Positions 1-7,254 of a stretch of DNA of 8,826 nucleotides are shown piece by piece. Made by a program: the position numbers and the translations under genes. Each line of letters opens with the position of its first letter. Position 1 is the first letter of the stretch. Location of the stretch: positions 1 to 8,826 of the forward strand of contig CAUEKL010000086.1 of the NCBI GenBank assembly GCA_959018215.1, read 5' to 3'. The DNA comes from an uncultured Gemmiger sp. (GTDB taxonomy: Bacteria > Bacillota > Clostridia > Oscillospirales > Ruminococcaceae). Below the pieces are notes generated by a model. It searched no databases. It had not been told where the DNA came from and saw only the letters and a list, made by a program, of their open reading frames with translations.

Positions 1-1171
1 CCACAAAGTAGGCTTCGCACCCGTAGATCAGCTTGAAGTTGGGGTCGGAGCCGTGGATATCGTCGGCGGCCAGCATGGCTTCCGGGTAGCCCTGGCAGAC
101 GCCGTGGTCGGTAATGGCAATGGCCCGGTGGCCCATACGGTGGGCCAGACGGACGATCTTGCCGGGGTCACAGAAACCGTCCATGGAGCTGGACTTGGTG
201 TGCAGGTGCAGTTCCACCCGCTTGTGACCTTCGGGGGCGGTATCCTGGCGGGGTTCCCGCTCCACCTGCAGCACATCATAGGGCAGCAGGACGTAATCCC
301 GCTCGTACTTGTCGTAGGTGTAGTTTCCCCGCACGATGAGGGTTGTGCCGGGCTTGAGACCCTCCCACTTGGACATGTCTTCCCCATCGTCCCCCAGCAC
401 CTTGAGGTTGATGGAACCGTTGTAGTCGGTGATGGAGGTGAAGTAGATCTTGCGGCGGTTGCCCTTGACTTCGGTGGCGAAAACATCGCCCCAGACCGTA
501 ACCTTGCCGCCGTCGCCCAGATCGTTGAGGGGGCGCAGGTCGGCGGGCTTGAAGGGTTTGCCGTGGAAGAGTTTGGGGGCCTTGGGGGCCAGCGCCAGGC
601 CGTCGATGGTGAAGGGGGCCACTTCCTCCTTGGCCTTGAACTGGACGACGGGGGTCTTTTCGGCCACGCGGCGCTCCAGTTCCTCGGCGTTGAGCTGGGC
701 GGCCACATCCTTCAGCCGCACCACCGGCAGGGACCCGGTACGCTCCTGAATCAGCTCGGCCAGGTGGCGGGGCAGCTCCACACTTTCCAGGATGGTGCGG
801 CCCGCGTTGACCCGCACGGTCAGCCCGTCCGGCTCAAAGGCCACCGGCTGGTCCTTGTCCAGAAAGCCGTTTACCGGCATGCCCTGCTGCTTGAGTTCCT
901 CGATGAGCAGCGCCACAGAATCCGGGGTGATGGCATTGTAATTGAAGTAGTTGCGCAGAGACAGTTCATAGCCGGCAAACACCGGTTCCAGGGAGGCCAG
1001 CAGACGGGCGCAGAGGTCCCGGTCCAGAGGCTCGGCACTGCGCAGACTGATGACCACCTTGCGGGAGGTACGGAAAAGTTCCACTTTTTCCACCACCACG
1101 CCGGCAAAGCAGGCGTTGAACTGGGCGTCGGCCGTGAACTGCGGCCAGACCTGAGTAACAAAAGGTTTCAA
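1..1171 (-). CDS. polC: DNA polymerase III PolC-type alpha subunit, N-terminal part (3' end outside window)
   Basis: PolC is the replicative polymerase of low-GC Gram-positive bacteria. It carries polymerase and proofreading 3'-5' exonuclease activity in one chain of about 1400 residues. The first 390 codons are present: an N-terminal domain (about 1-200), an OB-fold (about 222-300, beginning GKVTVWGDVF) and the start of the PHP domain. The PHP domain shows the metal-binding motif ELHLHTKSSSMD with H322 and H324, and ITDHG with D355 and H356. The exonuclease insert and the catalytic palm lie beyond base 1. The start is TTG: AAGGAG sits 5 nt upstream (1177-1182), an in-frame TAA lies four codons before the TTG, and no ATG occurs until about residue 105, inside the domain. 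It is the last visible gene of the operon, 52 nt after the small membrane protein gene. Identification as PolC rather than DnaE rests on the OB-fold preceding the PHP domain and is firm. Confidence 0.95.
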   Translation of the reverse strand, partial: MKPFVTQVWPQFTADAQFNACFAGVVVEKVELFRTSRKVVISLRSAEPLDRDLCARLLASLEPVFAGYELSLRNYFNYNAITPDSVALLIEELKQQGMPVNGFLDKDQPVAFEPDGLTVRVNAGRTILESVELPRHLAELIQERTGSLPVVRLKDVAAQLNAEELERRVAEKTPVVQFKAKEEVAPFTIDGLALAPKAPKLFHGKPFKPADLRPLNDLGDGGKVTVWGDVFATEVKGNRRKIYFTSITDYNGSINLKVLGDDGEDMSKWEGLKPGTTLIVRGNYTYDKYERDYVLLPYDVLQVEREPRQDTAPEGHKRVELHLHTKSSSMDGFCDPGKIVRLAHRMGHRAIAITDHGVCQGYPEAMLAADDIHGSDPNFKLIYGCEAYFV

Positions 1172-1223
1172 GGCTTCTCCTTTTTATTTTCCGGGTCTTG
1201 TGGGAAACAACAGACGGTGGCGG

Positions 1224-1466
1224 TCAGCGTCGGGGGCGTTTTCCGTGGGAATCACGGCGGAACTCCCCGCTGCGAAGCATCCAGAGAAAAAGCGCCGCCG
1301 CGGCCACGGCCAGCACCAGAAAGACGATGCCGCCCACCCATTGTGCCGTATCAAAGAAAACATAGGCACAAAAGCCAAACAGTGCTGCGGCCAACACCAG
1401 CAGCACTGCGGCAAAGCGCGGACAACTGACCGCCAGCAGATCAACCAAAAATTGCAGCAGGTCCAT
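1224..1466 (-). CDS. small two-helix membrane protein, function unknown
   Basis: This 80-residue protein begins MDLLQFLVDLLAV. A GGAGG Shine-Dalgarno sequence lies 10 nt upstream (1477-1481). Two hydrophobic segments, about residues 17-38 and 43-64, are separated by a short turn (DTAQ), predicting a membrane hairpin. The tail after the second helix is strongly basic (RSGEFRRDSHGKRPRR), which by the positive-inside rule puts both ends in the cytoplasm. It lies 25 nt after ispG and 52 nt before polC, on the same strand, so it is very likely co-transcribed with them. I do not recognise the family and no catalytic motif is visible. In-frame reading continues upstream into ispG, but the strong ribosome site and the hydrophobic composition from this ATG onward fix the start. 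A different frame over the same bases is also open but lacks such a signal. Confidence 0.75.
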   Translation of the reverse strand: MDLLQFLVDLLAVSCPRFAAVLLVLAAALFGFCAYVFFDTAQWVGGIVFLVLAVAAAALFLWMLRSGEFRRDSHGKRPRR

Positions 1467-1491
1467 GGGGGTCTTTCCTCCGCGTAGGGAT

Positions 1492-2541
1492 TTACAGTTT
1501 ATAGATCTCGTCCACGAACTGGTCCACAATGTTATCCTTGAGCATCCGGACCTTCTGTCCGCGGATGAACAGCAAGGCGCAGTCCTTGCCGCCGGCGATG
1601 CCGATATCGGCGTCGGAGGCTTCCCCGGGGCCGTTGACGATGCAGCCCATAATGGCGATCTTGACAGGCTTCTTGAAGCCGTCGGCCCGCAGGCGTTCCT
1701 CCACCTGACGGGCAATGTCCATCATGGGATACTGGGTGCGGCCGCAGGTGGGGCAGCTGATGATCTCCGGGCCCGCCACCGCATAGCCCACGGCGCGCAG
1801 GATATCGTACCCGGCCAGGACTTCATTTTCCGGGGTATCGGTCAAAGACACCCGCAGGGTATCGCCGATACCTTCCAGCAGCAGGCCGCCGATGCCCATA
1901 CCGGACTTGATCAGGCCCATGCGGTTGCCGCCGGCCTCGGTCACCCCCACATGCAGGGGGTAGTCGGTCTTGGCGCTGAGCATCCGGTAGGCCGCCATCA
2001 TCCGGGGCACGTTGGAGGACTTGATGGAGATGACAATGTTGTTGAAGTCGTGCTTTTCCAGCAGCTGCACATGGTACATGGCACTTTCCACCATGGCTTC
2101 CGGCACCGGGGCGCCGTACTTGGCCAGGATATGCTTTTCCAGGCTGCCGCCGTTGACGCCGATGCGGATGGGCACATTCCTGGCGTTGCAGGCATCGGCC
2201 ACCGCCTTGACCCGGTCGTCGTCCCCGATGTTGCCGGGGTTGATGCGGATCTTGTCGGCACCGGCATCCAGCGCCGCCAGCGCGGCCTTGTAATCAAAGT
2301 GAATATCCGCCACCACCGGAATGTCCACCGCCTCCTTGATAGCGGAAACCACCGCGGCGTCCTTGGGGGTGGGTACGGTGACACGCACGATCTGGCAGCC
2401 TGCTTCGGCCACACGGCGGGCCTGGGCCACGTTGCCGGCGATGTCCTCCACCGGAACGTTGAGCATAGTCTGCACCGCAATGGGATTGTTGCCGCCGATG
2501 GTGACGTTGCCGATCTTGACCGTTCGTTTGAGCTGGCGCAT
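1492..2541 (-). CDS. ispG: 4-hydroxy-3-methylbut-2-enyl diphosphate synthase (IspG/GcpE)
   Basis: IspG is the penultimate enzyme of the MEP isoprenoid pathway. It converts 2-C-methyl-erythritol 2,4-cyclodiphosphate to HMBPP with a [4Fe-4S] cluster, in the cytoplasm. The 349-residue protein has the usual bacterial length. The N-terminal TIM-barrel opens with a typical start (VKIGNVTIGGNNPIAVQTM) and has MGIGGLLLEGIGDTLRVSLT later. The C-terminal cluster domain shows CPTCGRTQ with C263 and C266, and CIVNGPGE with C300 and E307, which are the three cluster cysteines and the conserved glutamate of the family. AAGGAG (2551-2556) overlaps the rseP stop codon, 9 nt before the ATG, so the two genes are tightly linked and probably translationally coupled. 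dxr, another MEP gene, lies in the same operon. All key residues are intact. Confidence 0.97.
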   Translation of the reverse strand: MRQLKRTVKIGNVTIGGNNPIAVQTMLNVPVEDIAGNVAQARRVAEAGCQIVRVTVPTPKDAAVVSAIKEAVDIPVVADIHFDYKAALAALDAGADKIRINPGNIGDDDRVKAVADACNARNVPIRIGVNGGSLEKHILAKYGAPVPEAMVESAMYHVQLLEKHDFNNIVISIKSSNVPRMMAAYRMLSAKTDYPLHVGVTEAGGNRMGLIKSGMGIGGLLLEGIGDTLRVSLTDTPENEVLAGYDILRAVGYAVAGPEIISCPTCGRTQYPMMDIARQVEERLRADGFKKPVKIAIMGCIVNGPGEASDADIGIAGGKDCALLFIRGQKVRMLKDNIVDQFVDEIYKL

Positions 2542-2554
2542 ACAAAGACACTCC

Positions 2555-3676
2555 TTATATAAATTTCGTAATATCCTGGAAGGTGACCAGCACCATCAGG
2601 GCCAGCAGCGCCACGATGCCCGCAGCGTTGAGGACCGCCTGCACCCGCGCCGGCACCGTTTTGCCGCAGACGCACTCCACCGCCAAAAACAGCAGCTTGA
2701 AGCCGTCCAGGCCGGGAATGGGCAGCAGATTGAAGATGCCCAGGTTCACCGAGATCAACGCGGCCAGGCTGACCACATCCTTCCAGCCGTAGCGCACCGC
2801 CTGGCTCACCGCACTGACAACCCCCACCGGGCCGGACAGCTGGTTGATGCCCACCCGGCCGGTGGCCATATCCACAAAGCCGCGCAGGATGGCCCGGGCG
2901 TAATACAGGAAATACCGTCCTGCCCAGGCAGCCACCGTGCGGGGAGATTTGGCAATGCCGTACACCTGGAAATCCAGCACCATGGTGGTGGTGCCGTCCG
3001 CCCCGGTGGCGGAGTCAAAATGCACCGCCGGCAGGGTGATGATCTGCCCGTCCCGCAGAACCGTCATGGAGGCGGTATAGTCCGGGGTGCGCTGCAGCTC
3101 ATAGACGATGTCCTCGGCCACAAAGCAGGTATGCCCGTTCACCGCCAGAATTTCGTCCTTTGCCTGCAGGCCGCTGGCCTGGCTGGCCGGGGCATCCCCC
3201 AAAAAGTCATACACCATGCAGCTGGTGATAGCGTTCTCGCCGCAAAGCAGTGCCACCAGCAAAACGTATCCCAGTACAAAGTTCATCATGGCGCCGCACA
3301 GGATTACAAAGAACCGGTGAGCAGGCGGGGCCTCATCGAAGAACTTGCCCTTGATGGCGGCGGGGAGAGCCGGACGGCGGCGGTCATAGGAATCATGGGG
3401 TTGATACAAGTCAACCTCTTCCGTTTCCGGGTTGTCCCCCTCCTCCCCCGGATTTTCCCCGGGCAGAAGATTGTAACCGCCCAAAGGCAACAGACGGATG
3501 CTGTACCGGGTACCGTTTTTCACCCGCGACCACAGCGCGGGACCGAACCCGATGGAAAATTCCTCGACCCACATCCCCACACGCCGGGCCGCCAGAAAGT
3601 GCCCGGCTTCATGCACCAGAACAACCAACCCGAAAACCACGATTGCCGCAATGGTGGTGAGAAGGACGATCGTCAT
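2555..3676 (-). CDS. rseP: RseP/RasP-type site-2 intramembrane metalloprotease
   Basis: This is a membrane zinc protease that cuts within transmembrane segments, typically of anti-sigma factors or leftover signal peptides. The 373 residues show the zinc motif VHEAGHF (H22, E23, H26) inside the first membrane helix. A PDZ domain spans about 150-215 (GLQAKDEILAVNGH). The third zinc ligand lies in NLLPIPGLDGFKL (D324), and a last helix at about 345-365 ends the protein. An acidic loop (about 72-100, with EEGDNPETEE) separates the first helix from the second. The length is somewhat shorter than B. subtilis RasP. I chose the ATG preceded by GAGGTG four nt upstream. An in-frame GTG 12 codons earlier would add a non-hydrophobic leader and falls within the intergenic hairpin. 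It sits between dxr and ispG as in other Firmicutes. The substrate is not evident from this window. Confidence 0.95.
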   Translation of the reverse strand: MTIVLLTTIAAIVVFGLVVLVHEAGHFLAARRVGMWVEEFSIGFGPALWSRVKNGTRYSIRLLPLGGYNLLPGENPGEEGDNPETEEVDLYQPHDSYDRRRPALPAAIKGKFFDEAPPAHRFFVILCGAMMNFVLGYVLLVALLCGENAITSCMVYDFLGDAPASQASGLQAKDEILAVNGHTCFVAEDIVYELQRTPDYTASMTVLRDGQIITLPAVHFDSATGADGTTTMVLDFQVYGIAKSPRTVAAWAGRYFLYYARAILRGFVDMATGRVGINQLSGPVGVVSAVSQAVRYGWKDVVSLAALISVNLGIFNLLPIPGLDGFKLLFLAVECVCGKTVPARVQAVLNAAGIVALLALMVLVTFQDITKFI

Positions 3677-3697
3677 TGAACACCTCGATTGAGTTTG

Positions 3698-3730
3698 CCG
3701 GGCGGCGGGCACCCCTGCCCTGCCGCCGGG
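3698..3730 (-). promoter_or_regulatory. GC-rich intergenic hairpin between dxr and rseP
   Basis: In the transcript, CCCGGCGGCAGGGC and GCCCGCCGCCCGG pair around a 6-nt loop. The stem has about 12 pairs, one mismatch and one bulged A. It fills much of the 59-nt gap and ends about 10 nt before the rseP Shine-Dalgarno sequence. No U-tract follows, so it is not a canonical intrinsic terminator. It could affect rseP translation or mRNA processing; that role is inference. Confidence 0.45.
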
Positions 3731-3735
3731 TGTAT

Positions 3736-4887
3736 TTACAGATGGGCGCGGACGTAGGCCCGGGCCATGGTATCACAGTCGTACACATCCTGGAGGGTGT
3801 AGTCCCCGCCGAAGGATTCGCTGTCCACCACGCCTTCCACCAGGCGTCCGATATCCAGGAAGCCGATCTTGTCCTGCAGGAACAGGCGCACGGCTTCCTC
3901 GTTGGCGCCGTTGGCGGCGCAGGGAGCCAGACCGCCCTTGCGGATGGCCTTTTTGCAGGCGGCCAGGCAGCGGAAGGTCTCCTCATCGGCCACATCAAAA
4001 CTCAGGGATTTGAGGGCCGCGAAGTCCAGTTCCTGCACCGGGCTGGGCAGCCGGTCGGGCCAGGTCAGGGCGTACTGGATGGGAATGCGCATATCCGGCA
4101 CCCCCATCTGGGCGATGACCGAGTTATCCGCAAACTGCACCGCCGAATGGATGACACTCTCCCGCTGGACCACGATCTGGATCTTGTCCTCCGGCAATCC
4201 GAACAGCCAGACGGCCTCGATGAGCTCCAGACCCTTGTTCATCAGGGTGGCGGAGTCGATGGTGATCTTGGCACCCATATTCCAGTTGGGATGCTTGAGG
4301 GCATCCTCCTTCTTTTTGCCTGCCAGCTGGTCCTGCTTCATCCCGAAGAAAGGCCCGCCGGAAGCGGTGAGCAGGATCTTGGTCAGCCGCTTGGCCGAGT
4401 GCTGGTCCTGCAGGCACTGGAAGATGGCGGAATGTTCGCTGTCCACCGGCAGCAGGCGCACCCCTTTGCGGCGCACCGCGTCGGTGACCAGATGGCCGCC
4501 GGTGACCAGGCTTTCCTTGTTGGCCAGGGCCAGGTCGTGGCCGCTCTCGATGGCAGCCAGGGAGGCTGGCAGGCCCGCAATGCCCACTACGGCATTGAGC
4601 ACCACATCGGGGCCGTCCATGGCCGCCAGAGTGCGCAGGCCTTCGGCTCCCTTGAGGAGCTGCGGAGCATCCGGCATACCGGCCAGCTCCACTGCCAGGC
4701 GGTCGCAGGCTCCCTCATCCACCACTGCCACATAGCGGGGATGGAACTCGGCAATCTGCTTTTGCAGGACTTCGATGCGGGAATGGGCCGCCAGGCCGAA
4801 AATGGTATACCCGTGCATGCGGGCAACGTCCAGGCTCTGGGTGCCGATGGAACCGGTGGAGCCCAGCAGGGTGATGGTCTTGCTCAT
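3736..4887 (-). CDS. dxr: 1-deoxy-D-xylulose 5-phosphate reductoisomerase (Dxr/IspC)
   Basis: Dxr catalyses the first committed step of the MEP pathway, the NADPH-dependent rearrangement and reduction of DXP to 2-C-methyl-D-erythritol 4-phosphate. It is cytosolic and is the target of fosmidomycin. The 383-residue protein has the usual length. Visible elements in order are the nucleotide-binding GSTGSIG at 9-15, LANKESLVTGG with K124 and E125, PVDSEHSAIFQ with metal ligands D149 and E151, the substrate-loop motif ASGGPFF, and ITIDSATLMNKGLELIEA with the third metal ligand E221. All key residues are present. AGGAAGTG lies a few nt before the ATG. The gene starts 19 nt after the cdsA stop and is followed 59 nt later by rseP. 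Together with ispG it links this operon to isoprenoid, and so undecaprenyl and quinone, precursor supply. Confidence 0.97.
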   Translation of the reverse strand: MSKTITLLGSTGSIGTQSLDVARMHGYTIFGLAAHSRIEVLQKQIAEFHPRYVAVVDEGACDRLAVELAGMPDAPQLLKGAEGLRTLAAMDGPDVVLNAVVGIAGLPASLAAIESGHDLALANKESLVTGGHLVTDAVRRKGVRLLPVDSEHSAIFQCLQDQHSAKRLTKILLTASGGPFFGMKQDQLAGKKKEDALKHPNWNMGAKITIDSATLMNKGLELIEAVWLFGLPEDKIQIVVQRESVIHSAVQFADNSVIAQMGVPDMRIPIQYALTWPDRLPSPVQELDFAALKSLSFDVADEETFRCLAACKKAIRKGGLAPCAANGANEEAVRLFLQDKIGFLDIGRLVEGVVDSESFGGDYTLQDVYDCDTMARAYVRAHL

Positions 4888-4906
4888 ACATTCACTTCCT
4901 GTTCAG

Positions 4907-5773
4907 TCAAAAAGCGGAAAGGTAAAAGAAATGGCGCACGGCAATGGACACGAAAGGCGCAATGAACATCACGCTGTCGAACCGGTCCAGAATGCCGCCG
5001 TGACCGGGAAAGATGGTGCCGTAATCCTTGATGCCCACCTGGCGCTTGACCGCCGAGGCAAACAGGTCGCCCAGGATGCCCAGCACCGAAGCAATGGCCC
5101 CCAGACCCAGAATGATCAGGTAATGGTGGGGGTTGATGTTGACGGTGAACATCTGCAGCCGACCGGAAAGCATGCCGTAAAGGATGGTGACCAGCAGCCC
5201 GGCCACCATGCTGCCGATAACCCCGCCGATGGCGCCCTCCACCGTTTTGTGAGGGCTGACAATGGGGGCCAGCTTGTGGCGGCCGAAGGCACGGCCGGCA
5301 AAATACGCCGAAGTGTCCCCGCCCCAGGCGAAGCAGAGGATCAGCAGGATAAAGTAAACGGCGTCGTACCCGTACTGGTCGACAGGCAGCTGCCGCTTGA
5401 GGTAAATAAGGGAGTAAAAGCAGAACAGGATGACCCCGCCGAAGTAGACGAATCCGGCCAGGCGGCCGAAATCCAGGGTTCCGTGTTTGGCAATAAGACA
5501 GATGTTGTAATACAGTACCACCAGAAAGCTGGCCGGCAGGATGACCGCCCGGACCGCCGCGCTGCTGGACAGCATGATCAGCAGTGTATACGGAACGGCC
5601 ATGGCAAACAGGTACCACTGACGGCGGCCGAAGCCCATGGCGGAATACACTTCGTGCATGCCGATGAGGCAGATCACAGCCAGGACCAGATCAAAAGCGA
5701 TGGTATCAAAGAAGGCAAGAACCACAGCCAGCAGGCACAGGCCCACGACGGCGGTTATGATTCGAGTTTTCAT
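4907..5773 (-). CDS. cdsA: phosphatidate cytidylyltransferase (CDP-diacylglycerol synthase)
   Basis: CdsA makes CDP-diacylglycerol from CTP and phosphatidic acid, the branch point for all bacterial phospholipids, in the cytoplasmic membrane. The 288 residues are mostly hydrophobic with about eight membrane segments. Diagnostic motifs are WGGDTSAYFAGRAFGRHKLA (150-169), SPHKTVEG (173-180) and the family signature beginning SAVKR at 240, with K249-D250, PGHGG and DRFD at 263-266. These carry the conserved acidic metal and substrate residues. The ATG has a rather weakly placed AGGA about 11 nt upstream. The gene is separated from frr by 148 nt, the longest gap inside the operon. In most Firmicutes uppS occupies that place, but no UppS-like frame is present here. 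It is followed 19 nt later by dxr. Confidence 0.95.
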   Translation of the reverse strand: MKTRIITAVVGLCLLAVVLAFFDTIAFDLVLAVICLIGMHEVYSAMGFGRRQWYLFAMAVPYTLLIMLSSSAAVRAVILPASFLVVLYYNICLIAKHGTLDFGRLAGFVYFGGVILFCFYSLIYLKRQLPVDQYGYDAVYFILLILCFAWGGDTSAYFAGRAFGRHKLAPIVSPHKTVEGAIGGVIGSMVAGLLVTILYGMLSGRLQMFTVNINPHHYLIILGLGAIASVLGILGDLFASAVKRQVGIKDYGTIFPGHGGILDRFDSVMFIAPFVSIAVRHFFYLSAF

Positions 5774-5807
5774 ATGGACGGGAATTCCTTTCGGAGACAG
5801 GGATGTG

Positions 5808-5826
5808 CGGCCCCCGGAACGGGCCG
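5808..5826 (-). promoter_or_regulatory. short GC hairpin upstream of cdsA
   Basis: CGGCCC and GGGCCG form a 6-bp stem around a 7-nt loop in the transcript, about 20 nt before the cdsA ribosome-binding region. No U-tract follows. It may be incidental in such GC-rich DNA. Confidence 0.25.
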
Positions 5827-5872
5827 GATGGTTTCAGTATATGCACACCTCTGCCGGACTTTGCCAGATATA

Positions 5873-5902
5873 ACGTATGCCGCGCACAGGCGCGGCACAC
5901 GC
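5873..5902 (-). promoter_or_regulatory. strong hairpin in the frr-cdsA gap
   Basis: In the transcript GCGTGTGCCGCGC pairs with GCGCGGCATACGT around a CUGU tetraloop. The stem is 13 bp, including two G-U pairs and an 8-bp uninterrupted core. It begins about 20 nt after the frr stop codon. The downstream bases are TATATCTGG, too poor in U for a standard terminator, so it may be a partial attenuator, an RNase-processing site or a 3'-end stabiliser. It lies where uppS would be expected. Confidence 0.5.
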
Positions 5903-5921
5903 AAAAGAAAGCCTGCAGCAA

Positions 5922-6476
5922 TCAGACTTCCATGATCTCCTGATTTTTGGCGGCGCAGGTTTCGTCGATCTTCTTGACGAACTTGTCGGTCAGCTTCTGG
6001 ACCTCTTCTTCCAGGTTCTTCTGGTCGTCCTCGGTGATCTCGCCGGCCTTCTTCATGGCCTTGAACTTGTCCATGGCGTCGCGGCGGACGTTGCGCACCG
6101 CCACCTTGGCTTCCTCACCCTGCTTCTGCACATCCTTGGTCAGCTGCTTGCGGCGTTCCTCGGTTGGAGCCGGGAAGATCAGGCGGATGGTGTGGCCGTC
6201 GTCAATGGGGTTGATGCCGATATCACTGGTCTGGATGGCCTTGGAAATCTCCTTGACCATCTTGGGGTCCCAGGGGGTGATGGTCAGGATGCGGGCTTCG
6301 GCCACGGCCACGGCGGCGATCTGGTTGACCGGGGTGGGGGCGCCGTAATAATCCACTGCGACTTTGTCCAGGATGGCCGGGTTGGCACGGCCTGCACGGA
6401 TGGTGGCCAGCTCACGGGAAAGGTGGTTGACGCAGTTGGTCATTTTCTCTTCGTAAATCTTGGTCGTGCTGCTCAT
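5922..6476 (-). CDS. frr: ribosome recycling factor
   Basis: This factor splits post-termination ribosomes together with EF-G in the cytoplasm. The 184-residue length matches the family. The N-terminal helix holds the conserved LATIRAGRANPAILDKV. Domain II contains VDYYGAPTPVNQIA and ILTITPWDP. The C-terminal long helices include DDGHTIRLIFPAPTEERRKQ, KVAVRNVRRDAMDKFK and a charged coiled end. The start is fixed by AAAGGAG 8 nt before the ATG. It follows pyrH after 70 nt, the standard pyrH-frr pairing. A 148-nt non-coding stretch follows instead of uppS. I see nothing unusual in the protein itself. Confidence 0.97.
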   Translation of the reverse strand: MSSTTKIYEEKMTNCVNHLSRELATIRAGRANPAILDKVAVDYYGAPTPVNQIAAVAVAEARILTITPWDPKMVKEISKAIQTSDIGINPIDDGHTIRLIFPAPTEERRKQLTKDVQKQGEEAKVAVRNVRRDAMDKFKAMKKAGEITEDDQKNLEEEVQKLTDKFVKKIDETCAAKNQEIMEV

Positions 6477-6498
6477 ACAAGTGTCTCCTTTTGTTCAG

Positions 6499-6516
6499 AC
6501 GGCCTTGGCGGGCCGT
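6499..6516 (-). promoter_or_regulatory. small hairpin between pyrH and frr
   Basis: ACGGCC and GGCCGT form a perfect 6-bp stem with a 6-nt loop in the 70-nt gap, ending 8 nt before the frr Shine-Dalgarno sequence. No U-tract follows, so it does not look like a terminator. A role in frr translation or mRNA processing is possible but unproven. Confidence 0.3.
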
Positions 6517-6546
6517 GTTTTTCTTCTCAAATCGGGAATCGGACGG

Positions 6547-7254
6547 TCATTCGCTGACCAGGGTGCCGATCTTTTCTCCGCGCACCGCACGGGCAATGTT
6601 GGAGCCGTCACCCATATCGAATACCAGAATGGGCAGACCGTTGTCCCGGCAGAGGCTGGCGGCGGTGGAATCCATCACGGCCAGGCGCTCATCCAGCACC
6701 CGGGTAAAAGTCAGGGTGTCATAGCGCACCGCATCGGCAAACTTATGGGGGTCCTTATCATAGACGCCGTCCACCATGGTGGCCTTGAGCATGGCATCGG
6801 CCCCGATCTCCAGCGCACGCAGGGCGGAAGCCGTATCGGTGGAGAAGATGGGGTTGCCGGTGCCGCCGCCGAATACCACGACCTTGCCCTCTTCCAGGGC
6901 GGCAATGGCCTTGTCGCTGGTAAAGGTTTCCGCCACCTGGGGCATGACGGCGCTGGTCATGACCACCGCGGGCACCCCCTGCTGACGCAGGGCATCCTTG
7001 ACGGCCAGAGCGTTCATGACCGTGGCCAGCATTCCGATCTTATCCGCGTCCATGCGGTCCATTTTGCCGCTGGAACGGCCGCGCCAGAAGTTGCCGCCGC
7101 CCACCACGATGCCGATCTGCACGCCCAGGTCATGGGCCTGCTTGATGCCGGCGCAGATGGAGGCAATGGTCGCCTCATCAAAACCGGCACCCTTGCTGCC
7201 GGCCAGAGCTTCGCCGCTCAGTTTCAACAAAATACGATTATAACGGTTCTCCAT
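6547..7254 (-). CDS. pyrH: uridylate kinase (UMP kinase)
   Basis: PyrH phosphorylates UMP to UDP with ATP, an essential cytosolic step for UTP, CTP and UDP-sugar supply, and belongs to the amino-acid-kinase fold. The 235-residue protein shows RILLKLSGEAL (7-17), the phosphate-binding GGGNFWRG (52-59), the hallmark ADKIGMLATVMNALA (70-84), VVFGGGTGNPIFSTDTA and DGVYDKDP. The ATG is chosen because AGGTGGTG lies about 6 nt upstream and MENRYNRILLKLSGEAL matches the usual family start. An in-frame GTG four codons earlier has no good ribosome site. It is the first gene of the long operon and has its own candidate promoter. The usual upstream neighbours rpsB-tsf are not present. Confidence 0.96.
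   Translation of the reverse strand: MENRYNRILLKLSGEALAGSKGAGFDEATIASICAGIKQAHDLGVQIGIVVGGGNFWRGRSSGKMDRMDADKIGMLATVMNALAVKDALRQQGVPAVVMTSAVMPQVAETFTSDKAIAALEEGKVVVFGGGTGNPIFSTDTASALRALEIGADAMLKATMVDGVYDKDPHKFADAVRYDTLTFTRVLDERLAVMDSTAASLCRDNGLPILVFDMGDGSNIARAVRGEKIGTLVSE

Noticed and set aside
53..1429. Long open frame on the plus strand opposite polC, with similar long plus-strand frames opposite ispG, rseP, dxr, cdsA and the kinase-like gene (for example 1465-2562, 2321-3679, 3676-4965, 7367-8785).
   Set aside because: They lie antisense to well-identified genes, encode low-complexity GC-biased peptides with no recognisable domain, and arise from codon bias in GC-rich DNA.
1184..1444. An 86-codon minus-strand frame rich in Cys and Trp overlapping the small membrane protein gene.
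   Set aside because: It is out of frame with the better candidate, has no good ribosome site, and its composition (many Trp, Cys, Arg) is typical of a shadow frame.
3677..3712. Upstream in-frame GTG start for rseP, adding 12 residues.
   Set aside because: The added leader is polar and lies in the hairpin region; the later ATG has a proper Shine-Dalgarno sequence and starts directly in the first membrane helix.
3698..3730. The dxr-rseP hairpin as an intrinsic terminator.
   Set aside because: No T-run follows, and the downstream genes show no sign of a new promoter, so readthrough is expected.
5840..5870. TATACT-like -10 element in the frr-cdsA gap as a cdsA promoter.
   Set aside because: The hexamer is good but no acceptable -35 lies 16-18 nt upstream (GCAAAG at best), so I cannot support a promoter from sequence alone.
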